Shown here: piece by piece, positions 51,791-62,809 of the stretch
Numbering within the stretch: the stretch's first letter is position 1
How the letters are laid out: each line of letters begins with the position of its first letter
The notes under the pieces: model-generated
The model's input: the letters and a program-made list of their open reading frames with translations, nothing else
Told to the model about the DNA's origin: nothing
The model's database searches: none
Assembly (NCBI RefSeq): GCF_003594935.2
Contig: NZ_CP043342.1
Coordinates: forward strand, 124,001-188,000
Direction: 5' to 3'
DNA from: Enterobacter huaxiensis
Lineage (GTDB): Bacteria; Pseudomonadota; Gammaproteobacteria; Enterobacterales; Enterobacteriaceae
DNA length: 64,000 bases
Program-made: the position numbers and the translations under genes

Positions 51791-52990
51791 TTACGGCTGA
51801 TTGCCGTTATTCTGTAGCGTCAGCAGCAGCCCGTCACGCCGCATGGCTGCGGCCTCTTCCGGCTTATGCTGTTTATCCAGTGAATCAGCAAGCCACGCGT
51901 AGTCAAACGCGTCCGGGCGCTGTTTTAGCGCCGCGCGGAAGGCAAGGCTCGCCTCCTGCCACTCGCCGTGCTTCATCAGCGACTGACCCAGCGTGCTCCA
52001 CAGAAGGGGGCGGTCGCCCACGGCTTTGATCTGCTGGCGCAGCACTTTTTCCAGCTGCTCAGGATTGTTGGTTTTCAGACGTGGGATCACCATGATCAGG
52101 CGATCGTCGTACTGACGCTTCAGGCCGTCGAGGAGGATCTCCTGAGCGGTGTCGTGATCGTCACATTCAATCAAATGTTCCGCCATGGCTACCTGCAGCG
52201 GAACCTGCTGACGCGTTTTACGGCTCTGGTTTTTCCACCAGGTTTTCAGGCCGTCGCTGCCCAGGTCGGCGCGCGCCTGATCCATCAGCCCAATCCACGC
52301 CATGCGCTGCAGTTCGTCACGATGTTCATCATCTCCGACGTCCGCTTTTGCCATAGAAGGAATGATGTCCAGCAGCGAACCCCAGGCGCCGGTACGGATG
52401 TAGGCCTGCTCGGCAAGACGCAGCACTTCCGGATGACGTGGGGTGATTTCCAGCAGGCGGTCAACGCCGTGGCGCGCCGCGTGATTTTCATTACGCGCCA
52501 GCTGCAGGCGAACGCGGGTGATCTCAACCGGAATCGGATCTTTGGTTGAGAGTTCAGAGGCGCGCTCCAGGTGCTGATTAGCGCGCGCTTCATCGCCACG
52601 CTGCTGCGCAGCTTCAGCGGCCAGCAGGTAGTTCACCACCGGCTGTTCAGCGTGATCGGCATTTTTCGACATCAGCTTTTCAACCTGCTGATAATCGCCT
52701 TCGGCCAGCTTCAGCAGCGCCTGCTCCGTTTGCTTACGGGCGCGACGGCGCTTGCGGCCAACGAACCAGCCGCGCGTATGCGCCCCGGTGCGGAAGATGC
52801 GGCGCAGGATCCATTCCACGGCGAGCAACACCACCACGCCAAGGATCAGGACGATCGCGAGCCCCGTCACGCTGGTTTCGATGTTGTAGTTATCGGTCTG
52901 GATCAGCACATAGCCCTGATGGCCCGCAAGCATTGGCCCCAGCACGATCCCGGCGATCAACAGTAAGAAGAGGAAGAGAACTTTAAGCAT
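51791..52990 (-). CDS. hemY: HemY, inner-membrane TPR protein
   Basis: Enterobacterial HemY is a membrane protein with tetratricopeptide repeats in the hem operon; its exact role in late haem synthesis is unclear, and it is not the Bacillus-type oxidase. The 399-residue protein has two N-terminal membrane helices (about 1-20 and 42-62), a basic segment GRKRRRARKQ, then helical repeats. It starts 2 bases after hemX. Confidence 0.95.
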   Translation of the reverse strand: MLKVLFLFLLLIAGIVLGPMLAGHQGYVLIQTDNYNIETSVTGLAIVLILGVVVLLAVEWILRRIFRTGAHTRGWFVGRKRRRARKQTEQALLKLAEGDYQQVEKLMSKNADHAEQPVVNYLLAAEAAQQRGDEARANQHLERASELSTKDPIPVEITRVRLQLARNENHAARHGVDRLLEITPRHPEVLRLAEQAYIRTGAWGSLLDIIPSMAKADVGDDEHRDELQRMAWIGLMDQARADLGSDGLKTWWKNQSRKTRQQVPLQVAMAEHLIECDDHDTAQEILLDGLKRQYDDRLIMVIPRLKTNNPEQLEKVLRQQIKAVGDRPLLWSTLGQSLMKHGEWQEASLAFRAALKQRPDAFDYAWLADSLDKQHKPEEAAAMRRDGLLLTLQNNGNQP

Positions 52991-52992
52991 CG

Positions 52993-54180
52993 TTACTCTC
53001 CTTGCGGGGCGCTTTCAGCGGCAGCGGCTGGCGCTTCGGCTGCGGGTTCTGCCGCAACGCCCGGCTGTGCCAGCAGGTTGCGCACGCGCGTCTGCATCAG
53101 CTTCTCCAGAATAGGCTGGCTTTCCAGCTTATCCGGCACGTTCATGGTGATATTTTGCTGGCTCAGCTTATCGATATCGTCGAGGAAGGCGGTGGTCGTC
53201 GCATCATCGGTATTGTAGTAAGCACGTACCCACGTGGAGACGTTATCCAGCGCCTGTTTGTAGGTCTCTTCCTGATGACGCGGTACGGCCTGCGCCGCTA
53301 CCAGCAGGCGAGAGCGAATGTTTTCGCGCAGGTATACATCCTGATTCGGCGCTAACAGCGGGACAGCGGTCTCGTCGCGACGGCGGATCGTGATGAAGCT
53401 GTCCATAAAGTTCTGCCAGCTTTTTTGCAGGTTAATGCGCCATTCGCTCAGAGAGCTGGAGAGCTCAGTTCCGTCGGAATCCATCGGGGAGTCGTCGTCG
53501 TTATTATCCGCAAGCTGCAGGTTATCAATCTGGTTCGAGAGCTGATTCACCTTGAGGATGATACCGTCGTAATCCACCTGCGATACGGCAGACAGGCTGG
53601 CGATATCTTCGGTAATAGCGCGGCGCGCGGTAATCAGGCTTGGGTCGTTCATGTCCGCCAGGCTCGCGTCGGCGCTTTTCAGCAGCGCGGCGGCGGTGGT
53701 GACGTCCTGATCGCTCCACAGCTTACGTCCGGCCAGCTTCACCAGAAAATCGGCCTGAGAGAGCAGCCAGGTTTTGGCATCGGTACCGGAAATGGTGGCC
53801 ACTTTTTCCTGCACTTCGCCCAGCTGTTTGGTCAGCTCTTCCTGCTTGCTGTTGGCGGCAGCAAGCGCATCGGCCTGCTGTTTGATCACGCCTTCCAGCT
53901 CGGTCTTCTGCGTCTCCTGCGCTTTTTGCAGGGCGGTAATTTGGTTCACCAGCGCGTCGCTGGTCACCGTCTGGTTGGTGCCTTGCTTCTTCACCAGCCC
54001 ATAGAGGCTCACGCCTGCGGCCAGCGCAATCGCGATGGCAATGACGCTCAGCGTAAGGCTGGTTTTGTTGCTGCCGTTTTTCTTCTCCGCGGCATTTTCA
54101 GCCGTCTCTGGCTGTGGCGTGAGATCCACAGTCTCCCTGGTCTCTTCAACCACGGCGGAGGATTTTTCGTGTTCCGTCAT
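52993..54180 (-). CDS. hemX: HemX, inner-membrane protein of the hem operon
   Basis: HemX was annotated as a uroporphyrinogen III methyltransferase, but it lacks that enzyme's motifs and its function is not established. The 395-residue protein has an acidic cytoplasmic N terminus, one membrane helix (about 38-60), a coiled coil (about 75-130) and a periplasmic domain. The tail is rich in Ala, Glu and Pro. It lies between hemD and hemY. Confidence 0.94.
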   Translation of the reverse strand: MTEHEKSSAVVEETRETVDLTPQPETAENAAEKKNGSNKTSLTLSVIAIAIALAAGVSLYGLVKKQGTNQTVTSDALVNQITALQKAQETQKTELEGVIKQQADALAAANSKQEELTKQLGEVQEKVATISGTDAKTWLLSQADFLVKLAGRKLWSDQDVTTAAALLKSADASLADMNDPSLITARRAITEDIASLSAVSQVDYDGIILKVNQLSNQIDNLQLADNNDDDSPMDSDGTELSSSLSEWRINLQKSWQNFMDSFITIRRRDETAVPLLAPNQDVYLRENIRSRLLVAAQAVPRHQEETYKQALDNVSTWVRAYYNTDDATTTAFLDDIDKLSQQNITMNVPDKLESQPILEKLMQTRVRNLLAQPGVAAEPAAEAPAAAAESAPQGE

Positions 54181-54200
54181 TATGGCTTCCCATTTGAGAG

Positions 54201-54941
54201 TTATTGTAATGCGCGCAGCAGCGCATCGTTGTCGGCGTTATCAGCGATCCGAATATCCTGCCAGCCCAGTTCCCGGGCGTGGTTCGCCAGACGCTCACTG
54301 ACGACCAGAAGCCGACAGCGGAGTAACCAGTTTTCACGATACCATTGCGGTATAAGCGACCAAAGCTGCTGCAGCATCTCACCGCTGGTCACCACCAGGG
54401 TGTTGATACCACGCATATGCCAGCGCATCGCTTCTTCCGCACCATCATAATTTTTTGCGCAGCGCTGATAGCACTCGCAGAACGTGACGTCAGCACCGCG
54501 ATCCCGCAGGGTTTCCCCCAGCAGTTCACGCCCACCGTTGCCGCGTAAAATAAGAGCACGCTTTCCGGCAATAGTTTGTAATTCAGGTAATTGTAGCAAG
54601 ACTTCGCTGATTTCCCGATCTAACGGGTAGCGAACGTCAATTCCGCTAACGGTATGTAAGGCCAGTGCCGTAGTCCGCCCGATAGCGAAATAGTGAGGCG
54701 CGCTCGGCCAGCGTAGCCCCTGTTGCTGCAGCTGCGCATGGGCAAACTCTACGGCGTGCTGCGACAGGGCGAAGACCAGATCGCCTTCCTGCAGGGTACT
54801 CATTTGGTCGGCAAGCAAGGGCAGCTCCCGACCGGGGGAGAATTCAATCAGCGGAAAACTCCAGGCCACCTGCCCCAGTGTGCGCAGACGGCTCACTAAT
54901 TGCTCTCCTGCGGGAGAAGGGCGGGTGACAAGAATACTCAT
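54201..54941 (-). CDS. hemD: Uroporphyrinogen-III synthase
   Basis: HemD closes hydroxymethylbilane into uroporphyrinogen III with inversion of ring D. The 246-residue protein begins [16 protein letters not shown] and has the family segment [11 protein letters not shown]. Sequence conservation in this family is low, and position decides the call. Its start overlaps the end of hemC by 4 bases. Confidence 0.96.
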   Translation of the reverse strand: MSILVTRPSPAGEQLVSRLRTLGQVAWSFPLIEFSPGRELPLLADQMSTLQEGDLVFALSQHAVEFAHAQLQQQGLRWPSAPHYFAIGRTTALALHTVSGIDVRYPLDREISEVLLQLPELQTIAGKRALILRGNGGRELLGETLRDRGADVTFCECYQRCAKNYDGAEEAMRWHMRGINTLVVTSGEMLQQLWSLIPQWYRENWLLRCRLLVVSERLANHARELGWQDIRIADNADNDALLRALQ

Positions 54942-55879
54942 GCAGGGGGTTCTCCATTATAAACCTCAGCCAGAATCTCGCGGGCACCGTTGTTCAACAG
55001 CTCTTCCGCCAGCGATACGCCAAGCGCTTCAGCATCTTGCGGCTGGCCGCGGCGCTCGCCGCGTACCATCTGAGAACCGTCCGGTGCGCCAACCAGCGCG
55101 CGCAGCCACAGTTCCCCGTCTGTTAATTCAGCATAGCTGCCAATTGGCACCTGACATCCCCCTTCGAGGCGGGTATTCATGGCGCGCTCTGCTTTCACGC
55201 GGATTGACGTCTCGTCGTGATTGAGCGGCGATAGCAGCGCGCGGGTCCGCTCATCATCCAGACGACACTCAATGCCGACGGCACCCTGACCAACGGCCGG
55301 GAGCGACAGCTCGGGCGGCATTGCGACGCGAATGCGTGATTCCAGCCCCAGGCGTTTCAGGCCTGCAACGGCAAGGATAATGGCGTCGTAATCACCGTTA
55401 TCCAGTTTGCTCAGACGCGTGCCCACGTTGCCACGCAGCGAACGGATCTCAAGATCCGGCCGGCGCTCAGCCAGCTGACACTGGCGGCGTAAACTTGACG
55501 TGCCAACCACGCTGCCTTCCGGCAGCGCATCCAGCGAGTCATAGCGGTTGGAGACAAACGCATCGCGCGGATCTTCGCGCTCGCAGATGGTCACCAGCCC
55601 CAGCCCTTCCGGGAACTCAACGGGCACATCCTTCATTGAATGCACGGCGATATCGGCGCGATTCTCAAGCAGCGCCGTCTCCAGCTCTTTGACAAACAAG
55701 CCCTTTCCGCCGACTTTCGCCAGTGGCGTATCAAGAATCACATCGCCACGCGTTACCATTGGCACCAGTTCGACACGCAATCCGGAGTGGCAGGCCTCAA
55801 GGCGCTGCTTAACATAATGTGCCTGCCAGAGCGCAAGGGGGCTTTGGCGTGTGGCAATTCTCAAAACATTGTCTAACAT
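54938..55879 (-). CDS. hemC: Hydroxymethylbilane synthase (porphobilinogen deaminase)
   Basis: HemC joins four porphobilinogen molecules into hydroxymethylbilane. The 313-residue enzyme begins [19 protein letters not shown] and has the dipyrromethane-cofactor Cys in [13 protein letters not shown]. The ATG at 55879 is used; an upstream in-frame Met adds 7 unconserved residues. It is the first gene of hemCDXY and divergent from cyaA. Confidence 0.98.
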   Translation of the reverse strand: MLDNVLRIATRQSPLALWQAHYVKQRLEACHSGLRVELVPMVTRGDVILDTPLAKVGGKGLFVKELETALLENRADIAVHSMKDVPVEFPEGLGLVTICEREDPRDAFVSNRYDSLDALPEGSVVGTSSLRRQCQLAERRPDLEIRSLRGNVGTRLSKLDNGDYDAIILAVAGLKRLGLESRIRVAMPPELSLPAVGQGAVGIECRLDDERTRALLSPLNHDETSIRVKAERAMNTRLEGGCQVPIGSYAELTDGELWLRALVGAPDGSQMVRGERRGQPQDAEALGVSLAEELLNNGAREILAEVYNGEPPA

Positions 55880-56072
55880 GCTTGTTACCGTCATTATCAA
55901 TCACTAACCATCCTAACATTGTTGACACTCGGATGGCAGTTTTCCGGTTAATGAAGCGGGAGAGGGACAAGGCGGCGTACTCGTCAGCCACAGCCGTATT
56001 CAGGAATTTACATGTACAGAACGGTGCTACACTTGTATGTAGCGCATCTTTCTTTACGGTCAATCGGCAAGG

Positions 56073-56088
56073 TGTTAAATTGATCACG
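56073..56088 (+). promoter_or_regulatory. CRP site in the hemC-cyaA intergenic region
   Basis: TGTTA-N6-TCACG, inside GTGTTAAATTGATCACG, is a near-consensus CRP site placed upstream of cyaA, as in E. coli, where cAMP-CRP represses cyaA. The 55,880-56,227 intergenic region contains promoters for both genes and no reading frame I can support. Confidence 0.8.
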
Positions 56089-56227
56089 TTTTAGACCATT
56101 TTTTCGTCGCTACCACCATAAAGAAAGGGCGAATAAAGGTAACGGTTCTCTTTTTGAAATATTGCGGGCCCGCTGTTATTCGATTGTGGAATAACATGCT
56201 ACGCCCGGAAACATCAGGCGATACGTC

Positions 56228-58771
56228 TTGTACCTCTATATTGAGACTCTGAAACAGAGACTGGATGCCATAAATCAACTGCGTGTCGATCGCGCGCTTG
56301 CTGCTATGGGCCCTGCTTTCCAGCAGGTTTACAGTCTACTGCCGACATTATTGCACTATCACCATCCGCTGATGCCGGGTTACCTCGATGGTAACGTTCC
56401 CCAGGGCATTTGCCTCTTCACGCCTGATGAAACCCAACAGCACTATCTGAACGAGCTGGAACTTTACCGCGGCATGCCGCCTCAGGAATCCCCAAAAGGA
56501 GAGCTGCCGATTACCGGCGTTTACTCCATGGGGAGTACCTCATCGGTAGGGCAAAGCTGTTCCTCTGACCTGGACATCTGGGTCTGCCATCAGTCCTGGC
56601 TCGATAACGAAGAGCGCCAGCTGCTGCAGCGTAAATGCAGCCTGCTGGAGAGCTGGGCGGCCTCGCTCGGCGTGGAAGTGAGCTTCTTCCTGATTGATGA
56701 AAACCGTTTCCGTCATAACGAAAGCGGCAGTCTCGGGGGTGAAGACTGCGGCTCGACGCAGCACATGCTGCTGCTGGATGAATTCTACCGCAGCGCCGTG
56801 CGCCTGGCCGGTAAACGTATTCTGTGGAATATGGTGCCGTGCGATGAAGAAGAGCATTACGACGATTACGTCATGTCGCTCTATTCTCAGGGCGTGCTGA
56901 CGCCAAACGAATGGCTGGACCTGGGCGGCCTCAGCTCCCTGTCCGCCGAAGAGTACTTTGGCGCAAGCCTCTGGCAGCTCTATAAGAGCATCGACTCACC
57001 GTATAAAGCGGTGCTGAAAACGCTGCTGCTTGAAGCCTATTCCTGGGAATACCCAACGCCGCGCCTGCTGGCGAAAGACATCAAACAGCGCTTGCACGAC
57101 GGGGAGATCGTCTCCTTTGGTCTTGATGCCTACTGCATGATGCTGGAACGCGTCACCGAATACCTGAAAGCCATTGATGACACCACGCGTCTTGACCTGG
57201 TGCGTCGATGTTTCTATCTCAAAGTCTGTGAAAAACTCAGCCGCGAACGCGCGTGCGTTGGCTGGCGTCGTGAAGTGGTCAGTCAGTTAGTCAAAGAGTG
57301 GGGTTGGGACGAAGAGCGCCTGTCCATGCTCGATAACCGCGCCAACTGGAAAATCGATCAGGTGCGTGAAGCGCACAACGAACTGCTTGATGCGATGATG
57401 CAAAGCTACCGCAACCTGATCCGCTTTGCGCGCCGTAACAACCTCAGCGTCTCCGCCAGCCCGCAGGATATCGGGGTGTTGACCCGTAAGCTGTACGCCG
57501 CCTTTGAAGCGCTGCCGGGTAAAGTAACCCTGGTTAACCCGCAGATTTCGCCGGACCTGTCAGAACCGAACCTGACCTTTATCTTTGTGCCGCCGGGCCG
57601 CGCAAACCGCACCGGGTGGTATCTCTACAACCGTGCGCCAAGCATGGACTCGATCGTCAGCCATCAGCCGCTGGAATATAACCGCTATCTGAACAAGCTG
57701 GTAGCCTGGGCCTGGTTTAACGGCCTGCTCACCTCGCGCACGCGCCTGTTTATCAAAGGCAATGAGGTTGTCGATTTGGCCAAGCTGCAGGAGATGGTGG
57801 CGGATGTGTCGCACCACTTCCCGCTGCGCCTGCCGGCACCGACGCCAAAAGCGCTTTACAGCCCGTGTGAGATCCGCCATCTGGCGATCATCGTTAACCT
57901 CGAATACGACCCGACGGCGGCCTTCCGCAATCAGGTGGTCCACTTTGATTTCCGCAAGCTGGACGTCTTCAGCTTTGGCGAGCAGCAAAATTGCCTGGTG
58001 GGCAGCGTAGACCTGCTGTACCGCAACTCGTGGAACGAAGTGCGTACGCTGCACTTCAACGGCGAGCAGGCGATGATCGAAGCGCTGAAAACTATTCTTG
58101 GCAAGATGCACCAGGACGCCGCGCCGCCGGACAGCGTGGAGGTGTTCTGCTACAGCCAGCATCTGCGCGGACTTATCCGTACCCGCGTGCAGCAGCTGGT
58201 GTCTGAATGCATCGAGCTGCGCCTTTCCAGTACCCGCCATGAAACCGGTCGCTTCAAGGCGCTGCGCGTCTCCGGCCAGACCTGGGGCCTGTTCTTTGAG
58301 CGCCTGAATGTGTCGGTACAGAAGCTGGAAAACGCAATCGAGTTCTACGGGGCAATCTCGCACAACAAGCTGCATGGACTGTCGGTGCAGGTGGAAACCA
58401 ACCACGTCAAACTGCCGCAGGTGGTGGACGGCTTTGCGAGCGAAGGGATTATTCAGTTCTTCTTTGAAGAGTCAGGCGAGGATGCCGGTTTTAACATCTA
58501 TATTCTGGATGAAACCAACCGCGCTGAGGTGTATCACCACTGTGAAGGCAGCAAAGAAGAGCTGGTGCGCGACGTCAGCCGCTTCTACTCGTCGTCGCAT
58601 GACCGCTTCACCTACGGCTCAAGCTTTATCAACTTTAACCTGCCGCAGTTCTACCAGATCGTGAACGTGGACGGCCGTGTGCAGGTGATCCCGTTCCGCA
58701 CCCAGGCCGTTGCGCCTGCCGTTCCTGCGAATCAGGATACCGCCCCGCTGCTGCAGCAGTATTTCTCCTGA
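56228..58771 (+). CDS. cyaA: Class I adenylate cyclase
   Basis: CyaA makes cAMP from ATP and is regulated by the glucose PTS protein EIIA(Glc). The 847-residue protein has the catalytic domain in the N-terminal half, with [18 protein letters not shown] holding the metal-binding Asp pair. The regulatory domain is C-terminal and the protein ends LLQQYFS. Translation starts at TTG (56228), giving [14 protein letters not shown]; a poor UUG start is a known feature of enterobacterial cyaA that limits expression. Confidence 0.98.
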   Translation: MYLYIETLKQRLDAINQLRVDRALAAMGPAFQQVYSLLPTLLHYHHPLMPGYLDGNVPQGICLFTPDETQQHYLNELELYRGMPPQESPKGELPITGVYSMGSTSSVGQSCSSDLDIWVCHQSWLDNEERQLLQRKCSLLESWAASLGVEVSFFLIDENRFRHNESGSLGGEDCGSTQHMLLLDEFYRSAVRLAGKRILWNMVPCDEEEHYDDYVMSLYSQGVLTPNEWLDLGGLSSLSAEEYFGASLWQLYKSIDSPYKAVLKTLLLEAYSWEYPTPRLLAKDIKQRLHDGEIVSFGLDAYCMMLERVTEYLKAIDDTTRLDLVRRCFYLKVCEKLSRERACVGWRREVVSQLVKEWGWDEERLSMLDNRANWKIDQVREAHNELLDAMMQSYRNLIRFARRNNLSVSASPQDIGVLTRKLYAAFEALPGKVTLVNPQISPDLSEPNLTFIFVPPGRANRTGWYLYNRAPSMDSIVSHQPLEYNRYLNKLVAWAWFNGLLTSRTRLFIKGNEVVDLAKLQEMVADVSHHFPLRLPAPTPKALYSPCEIRHLAIIVNLEYDPTAAFRNQVVHFDFRKLDVFSFGEQQNCLVGSVDLLYRNSWNEVRTLHFNGEQAMIEALKTILGKMHQDAAPPDSVEVFCYSQHLRGLIRTRVQQLVSECIELRLSSTRHETGRFKALRVSGQTWGLFFERLNVSVQKLENAIEFYGAISHNKLHGLSVQVETNHVKLPQVVDGFASEGIIQFFFEESGEDAGFNIYILDETNRAEVYHHCEGSKEELVRDVSRFYSSSHDRFTYGSSFINFNLPQFYQIVNVDGRVQVIPFRTQAVAPAVPANQDTAPLLQQYFS

Positions 58772-58779
58772 TCTTTTTC

Positions 58780-58855
58780 GCCGGGTGGCGCTGACGCTTA
58801 CCCGGCCTTCGGTCCGAGTCGTTGTAGGCCCGGTAAGGCGTAGCCGCCACCGGGC
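58780..58855. repeat. BIME: two facing REP units between cyaA and cyaY
   Basis: Two palindromic units, GCCGGGT...ACCCGGC (58,780-58,806) and GCCCGGT...ACCGGGC (58,828-58,855), lie head to head with a 21-base spacer. They fill the gap between the converging cyaA and cyaY genes, a classical position for such elements. Confidence 0.8.
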
Positions 58856-58862
58856 AACAAAA

Positions 58863-59183
58863 CTACCTGAAACTCACCGTCTCACCCGCCTGCGCGGTCG
58901 CCGCCTGCTCCAGCAGATCCCAGAACGTTTCGCCGCTGCGGTCGCACACCCACTCATCACCCTTTAGATCGAAGTGATAGCCGCCCTGTTTGGCCGCCAG
59001 CCACACCTGGTGAAGCGGCTCCTGACGGTTAATAATAATTTTGCTGCCGTTTTCGAAGCTTAAGGTCAGGATGCCGCCGTTGATCTCACAATCGATATCG
59101 CTGTCGCCGTCCCAGTCGTCCAGACGCTCTTCGATGGTCATCCACAGGGTGTCGGCAAGGCGATGGAATTCACTGTCGTTCAT
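58863..59183 (-). CDS. cyaY: Frataxin-like iron donor CyaY
   Basis: CyaY binds iron and modulates iron-sulphur cluster assembly on IscS/IscU. The 106-residue frataxin-fold protein begins [23 protein letters not shown] with the acidic iron-binding helix, followed by [19 protein letters not shown] and the conserved HQVWLAA. It is divergent from lptM. Confidence 0.96.
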   Translation of the reverse strand: MNDSEFHRLADTLWMTIEERLDDWDGDSDIDCEINGGILTLSFENGSKIIINRQEPLHQVWLAAKQGGYHFDLKGDEWVCDRSGETFWDLLEQAATAQAGETVSFR

Positions 59184-59318
59184 GGTTTTGTTCCTGTTTT
59201 TCGTGATGGCGGCAGTATAACGCTAAATAATTCCCGTTGCAGGAAAGCGGCAAACTCTTGCTTTTGTGTCTTCTCCTGCGATGATAGAAACAGATTTGAA
59301 CTTACGGGCAACTTTATA

Positions 59319-59522
59319 ATGAAAAACGTCTTCGGAACGCTTGCCGTTCTCATCACGCTGTTTAGCCTGACCGGCTGTGGACTGAAAGGGCCGCTGTACT
59401 TCCCGCCTGCGGATAAAACCGCACCACCGCCGACCAAACCGGTGCAAAGCGGCATTGAGTCTTCAACGCCGGACACGAACGATCGTGGCAACAACGGTGG
59501 CCCGACTCAGGTTAACCTCTGA
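59319..59522 (+). CDS. lptM: LPS translocon maturation lipoprotein LptM (YifL)
   Basis: LptM is a small outer-membrane lipoprotein that assists disulphide maturation of the LptD/LptE translocon. The 67-residue precursor has a signal sequence with lipobox LTGC and the acylated Cys at 20, then GLKGPLYFPPADK and a Pro/Thr/Asp-rich tail. The size equals E. coli YifL. The ATG at 59319 is preceded by an AT-rich leader. dapF follows after 36 bases. Confidence 0.93.
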   Translation: MKNVFGTLAVLITLFSLTGCGLKGPLYFPPADKTAPPPTKPVQSGIESSTPDTNDRGNNGGPTQVNL

Positions 59523-59558
59523 CAGATTACGTTCTGTACCCGCGCAATGGAGCAAATG

Positions 59559-60383
59559 ATGCAGTTCTCTAAGATGCATGGCCTTGGCAACGATTTTATG
59601 GTCGTCGACGCGGTAACGCAGAATGTCTTTTTCTCACCGGAGCTGATTCGCCGCCTGGCGGATCGACACGTGGGCGTAGGGTTCGATCAGCTGCTGGTGG
59701 TTGAACCGCCGTACGATCCCGACCTCGATTTCCACTACCGCATCTTTAACGCCGACGGCAGCGAAGTTAACCAGTGCGGCAACGGCGCGCGCTGTTTTGC
59801 CCGCTTTGTGCGTCTGAAAGGGCTGACCAACAAGCGTGATATTCGCGTTAGCACTGCCAATGGCCGTATGATCCTCAGCGTCACTGACGATGAGCTGGTG
59901 CGCGTGAACATGGGCGAACCAAACTTCGAGCCATCCGCCGTGCCGTTTCGCGCAAACAAAGCGGAAAAGACCTATATTATGCGTGCGGCCGAGCAGACAG
60001 TATTGTGCGGCGTGGTCTCGATGGGCAACCCGCACTGCGTGATTCAGGTTGATGACGTGGACATCGCGGCGGTCGAAAGCCTTGGGCCGGTACTTGAGAG
60101 CCACGAGCGCTTCCCGGAGCGGGCGAACATCGGTTTTATGCAGGTGGTGAAGCGTGAGCACATTCGTCTGCGGGTTTATGAGCGCGGCGCGGGCGAAACT
60201 CAGGCCTGCGGAAGCGGTGCCTGTGCGGCTGTTGCCGTGGGCATCTCTCAGGGGCTCCTGGCAGAAGAGGTCCGCGTGGAGTTACCGGGCGGTCGTCTTG
60301 ATATCGCCTGGAAAGGACCGGGTCATCCACTGTATATGACGGGCCCGGCGACACAAGTTTATGACGGGTTTATCCATCTATGA
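59559..60383 (+). CDS. dapF: Diaminopimelate epimerase
   Basis: DapF converts LL- to meso-diaminopimelate for lysine and peptidoglycan. The 274-residue cofactor-independent epimerase has the two catalytic Cys in [13 protein letters not shown] and [27 protein letters not shown] at 59559 matches the family; an ATG one codon earlier is also present. Its stop overlaps the yigA start (ATGA). Confidence 0.98.
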   Translation: MQFSKMHGLGNDFMVVDAVTQNVFFSPELIRRLADRHVGVGFDQLLVVEPPYDPDLDFHYRIFNADGSEVNQCGNGARCFARFVRLKGLTNKRDIRVSTANGRMILSVTDDELVRVNMGEPNFEPSAVPFRANKAEKTYIMRAAEQTVLCGVVSMGNPHCVIQVDDVDIAAVESLGPVLESHERFPERANIGFMQVVKREHIRLRVYERGAGETQACGSGACAAVAVGISQGLLAEEVRVELPGGRLDIAWKGPGHPLYMTGPATQVYDGFIHL

Positions 60384-61087
60384 AACAACCAGGGGAAGAA
60401 CTACAGGAAACAGTGACGGAGCTGGACGACAGAGCTGTTGTTGATTATCTGCTGAACAATCCTGAGTTCTTTATCCGCAATGCACGCGTCGTTGAACAGA
60501 TGCGCGTGCCGCATCCGGTACGCGAGACCGTGTCGCTGGTCGAATGGCACATGGCGCGCTCGCGCAACCATATCAATCAGCTCGAAGAGAACATGACGCT
60601 GCTGATGGATCAGGCCAGTAATAACGAAAGCCTGTTCTATCGCCTTCTGCACCTGCAGGCGCGTCTGGCCTCCGCCCACAGCCTTGAAGAGTTCCTCAGC
60701 CGCTTCCACCGCTGGGCGCGCGAGCTTGGGCTGGCGGGCGCAACGATTCGCCTCTTTCCGGACCGCTGGCGCATTGGCGCACCCTCCGGTTTCACCCATC
60801 TGGCGTTGAGCCGTCAGGCGTTCGAGCCGCTGCGCATTCAGCGTCTGGGCCACGAGCACCACTATCTGGGGCCGCTAAACGGGCCCGAGCTGCTGGTGGT
60901 CTTGCCAGAAGCCAAAGCAATTGGCTCGGTGGCGATGTCGCTGATGGGGCGCGATGGCGATCTGGGCGTGATGTTATTCACCAGCCGCGACGCGCACCAC
61001 TATGAGCAGGGGCAGGCAACGCATCTGCTGCAGGAGATTGCCCTGATGCTGCCCGAGCTGCTGGAGCGCTGGGTTGAGCGCGTATGA
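60380..61087 (+). CDS. yigA: DUF484 family protein YigA
   Basis: YigA is a 235-residue protein with a predicted GAF-like DUF484 domain; its function is unknown. The N-terminal third is helical ([22 protein letters not shown]). The C-terminal part includes [23 protein letters not shown]. It sits between dapF and xerC with ATGA overlaps on both sides, so it is translated with them, as across Gammaproteobacteria. Confidence 0.92.
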   Translation: MKQPGEELQETVTELDDRAVVDYLLNNPEFFIRNARVVEQMRVPHPVRETVSLVEWHMARSRNHINQLEENMTLLMDQASNNESLFYRLLHLQARLASAHSLEEFLSRFHRWARELGLAGATIRLFPDRWRIGAPSGFTHLALSRQAFEPLRIQRLGHEHHYLGPLNGPELLVVLPEAKAIGSVAMSLMGRDGDLGVMLFTSRDAHHYEQGQATHLLQEIALMLPELLERWVERV

Positions 61088-61986
61088 CGGACGAACTGCT
61101 CGCCGCTGACGTCTCGCGCTTTCTGCGCTATCTGAGCGTTGAGCGTCAGCTAAGCCCGATTACGCTGCTCAATTACCGACGCCAGCTCGATGCCATCCTG
61201 CAGATTGCCGACGAGATCGGCCTGAAAAGCTGGCAGCAGTGTGACGCGGCGACGGTGCGCGGGTTTGTGGTGCGTAGCCGTAAAAAAAACCTCAGCCCGG
61301 CAAGCCTCGCGCTGAGGCTGTCTGCCCTGCGCAGCTTTTTCGACTGGCTGGTCAGCCAGGGCGGCTTAAAAGCCAATCCGGCAAAAGGCATCGCCACGCC
61401 GAAAGCCCCGCGCCATCTGCCGAAAAATATCGATGTCGACGACGTAAACCGCCTGCTGGATATCGATCTTAACGACCCGCTGGCCGTACGCGACCGCGCG
61501 ATGCTGGAGGTAATGTACGGTGCAGGCCTGCGTCTCTCTGAACTGGTGAACCTCGATATAAAGCATCTCGATCTGGAGTCCGGCGAAGTGTGGGTGATGG
61601 GCAAAGGCAGCAAAGAGCGCCGCCTGCCGATTGGCCGCAACGCGGTCTCCTGGATTGAACACTGGCTGGATCTGCGCGGGCTGTTTGGCGCAGAAGAAGA
61701 TGCGCTGTTTTTATCGAAGCTCGGCAAGCGGATCTCGGCGCGTAACGTGCAGAAGCGCTTTGCGGAGTGGGGCATTAAGCAGGGGCTGAACAGCCACGTG
61801 CATCCGCACAAGCTGCGCCACTCGTTTGCTACCCATATGCTTGAATCAAGCGGCGATCTGCGCGGCGTGCAGGAACTCCTCGGTCACGCGAACCTGTCGA
61901 CCACCCAAATCTATACCCACTTAGACTTCCAACACCTTGCCTCGGTGTATGACGCGGCGCATCCACGCGCCAAACGGGGGAAATAA
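61084..61986 (+). CDS. xerC: Site-specific tyrosine recombinase XerC
   Basis: XerC acts with XerD at dif to resolve chromosome dimers. The 300-residue protein has the N-terminal SAM-like core-binding domain and the catalytic domain with [10 protein letters not shown] (Arg), [11 protein letters not shown] (Lys), [13 protein letters not shown] (His, Arg) and [15 protein letters not shown] (His, nucleophilic Tyr). The stop overlaps the yigB start by one base (TAATG). Confidence 0.98.
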   Translation: MTDELLAADVSRFLRYLSVERQLSPITLLNYRRQLDAILQIADEIGLKSWQQCDAATVRGFVVRSRKKNLSPASLALRLSALRSFFDWLVSQGGLKANPAKGIATPKAPRHLPKNIDVDDVNRLLDIDLNDPLAVRDRAMLEVMYGAGLRLSELVNLDIKHLDLESGEVWVMGKGSKERRLPIGRNAVSWIEHWLDLRGLFGAEEDALFLSKLGKRISARNVQKRFAEWGIKQGLNSHVHPHKLRHSFATHMLESSGDLRGVQELLGHANLSTTQIYTHLDFQHLASVYDAAHPRAKRGK

Positions 61987-62702
61987 TGCGTTTTTACCGC
62001 CCACTCGGTCAGATCTCTGCCCTGACGTTTGACCTTGATGACACTCTCTATGACAACCGCGAGGTGATCCTGCGTACCGAGCAGGAGTCGCTGGCGTTTG
62101 TGCAGAACTACCATCCGGCATTGAAAGCGATGCAGAACAAAGATTTTCAGCAGCTGCGTCAGTCTCTGCGGGAGACCGAGCCGGAGATTTACCACGACGT
62201 AACCGAATGGCGCCGCCGTGCGGTCGAACAGGCGATGCTCAGCGTTGGCCTGAGCGCGCGCGAGGCGGCCATTGGCGCGGAGGCATCAATGGAAAACTTC
62301 GCCAAATGGCGCAGCCGTATTGACGTACCGCAGGAGACTCACGACACGCTGGCGAAGCTCGCGGAGAAGTGGCCGCTGGTGGCGATCACCAACGGTAACG
62401 CCCAGCCTGAACTCTTTGGCCTCGGGGATTACTTTGAGTTCGTGCTGCGCGCGGGCCCGCACGGGCGCTCGAAGCCGTTCAGCGACATGTATCACCTGGC
62501 GGCGGAGAAACTCAATCTGCCGCTCGGTGAGATCCTGCACGTCGGCGACGACCTGACCACGGACGTGGCCGGGGCGATCCGCTGCGGCATGCAGGCCTGC
62601 TGGATCAGGCCGGAAAATGCCGACCTGATGACCACGCCGGACAGTCGTCTTCTGCCGCACGTGGAAATTTCGCGGTTGGCATCCCTCACGACGCTGATAT
62701 AA
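61986..62702 (+). CDS. yigB: HAD-family phosphatase YigB (5-amino-6-(5-phospho-D-ribitylamino)uracil phosphatase)
   Basis: YigB is a haloacid dehalogenase-type phosphatase that in E. coli removes phosphate from a riboflavin precursor and also acts on FMN. The 238-residue protein has motif [11 protein letters not shown] (nucleophile and acid Asp), motif II ITNGN, the Lys in RSKPFSDMY and motif [14 protein letters not shown]. The uvrD promoter begins within its last codons. Confidence 0.95.
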   Translation: MRFYRPLGQISALTFDLDDTLYDNREVILRTEQESLAFVQNYHPALKAMQNKDFQQLRQSLRETEPEIYHDVTEWRRRAVEQAMLSVGLSAREAAIGAEASMENFAKWRSRIDVPQETHDTLAKLAEKWPLVAITNGNAQPELFGLGDYFEFVLRAGPHGRSKPFSDMYHLAAEKLNLPLGEILHVGDDLTTDVAGAIRCGMQACWIRPENADLMTTPDSRLLPHVEISRLASLTTLI

Positions 62703-62703
62703 T
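62676..62703 (+). promoter_or_regulatory. uvrD promoter
   Basis: TTGGCA (62,676-62,681) and a perfect TATAAT (62,698-62,703) are 16 bases apart and lie within the end of yigB, as in E. coli. Transcription should start near 62,710, giving a leader of about 100 bases that includes the LexA site and a REP unit. Confidence 0.75.
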
Positions 62704-62714
62704 CACCAGTAATA

Positions 62715-62730
62715 TTGTATAAATTACCAG
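62715..62730 (+). promoter_or_regulatory. LexA box of uvrD (degenerate half-site)
   Basis: TTGTATAAATTACCAG lies where E. coli uvrD has its LexA box CTGTATATATACCCAG. The right half keeps CAG; the left half is TTG instead of CTG. SOS control is therefore likely but probably weaker. A second CTG-N10-CAG (62,694-62,709) overlaps the -10 but matches the consensus interior poorly. Confidence 0.6.
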
Positions 62731-62745
62731 GGGTTTGCAGTCGTA

Positions 62746-62772
62746 GCCCCGGTAAGCGAAGCGCCACCGGGC
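62746..62772. repeat. REP unit in the uvrD leader
   Basis: GCCCCGGT...ACCGGGC with an inner GCG/CGC pair is a REP-type palindrome located between the uvrD operator and its start codon, so it would be transcribed as a stable hairpin in the leader. Confidence 0.75.
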
Positions 62773-62809
62773 GTTTTGCTGTGTTCCTGAATACTATGTG
62801 ACGGTGCCA

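Noticed and set aside
51670..52029. Open frame overlapping the 3' part of glmZ and the end of hemY
   Set aside because: It covers a small RNA gene and two terminators and has no ribosome binding site or family match.
53425..54450. 341-codon open frame opposite hemX and hemD
   Set aside because: Antisense shadow; both hemX and hemD are supported by operon position and family resemblance.
62694..62709. CTG-N10-CAG as the main LexA box of uvrD
   Set aside because: The interior matches the LexA consensus poorly and coincides with the promoter -10; the site at 62,715-62,730 is the positional homologue of the E. coli operator.
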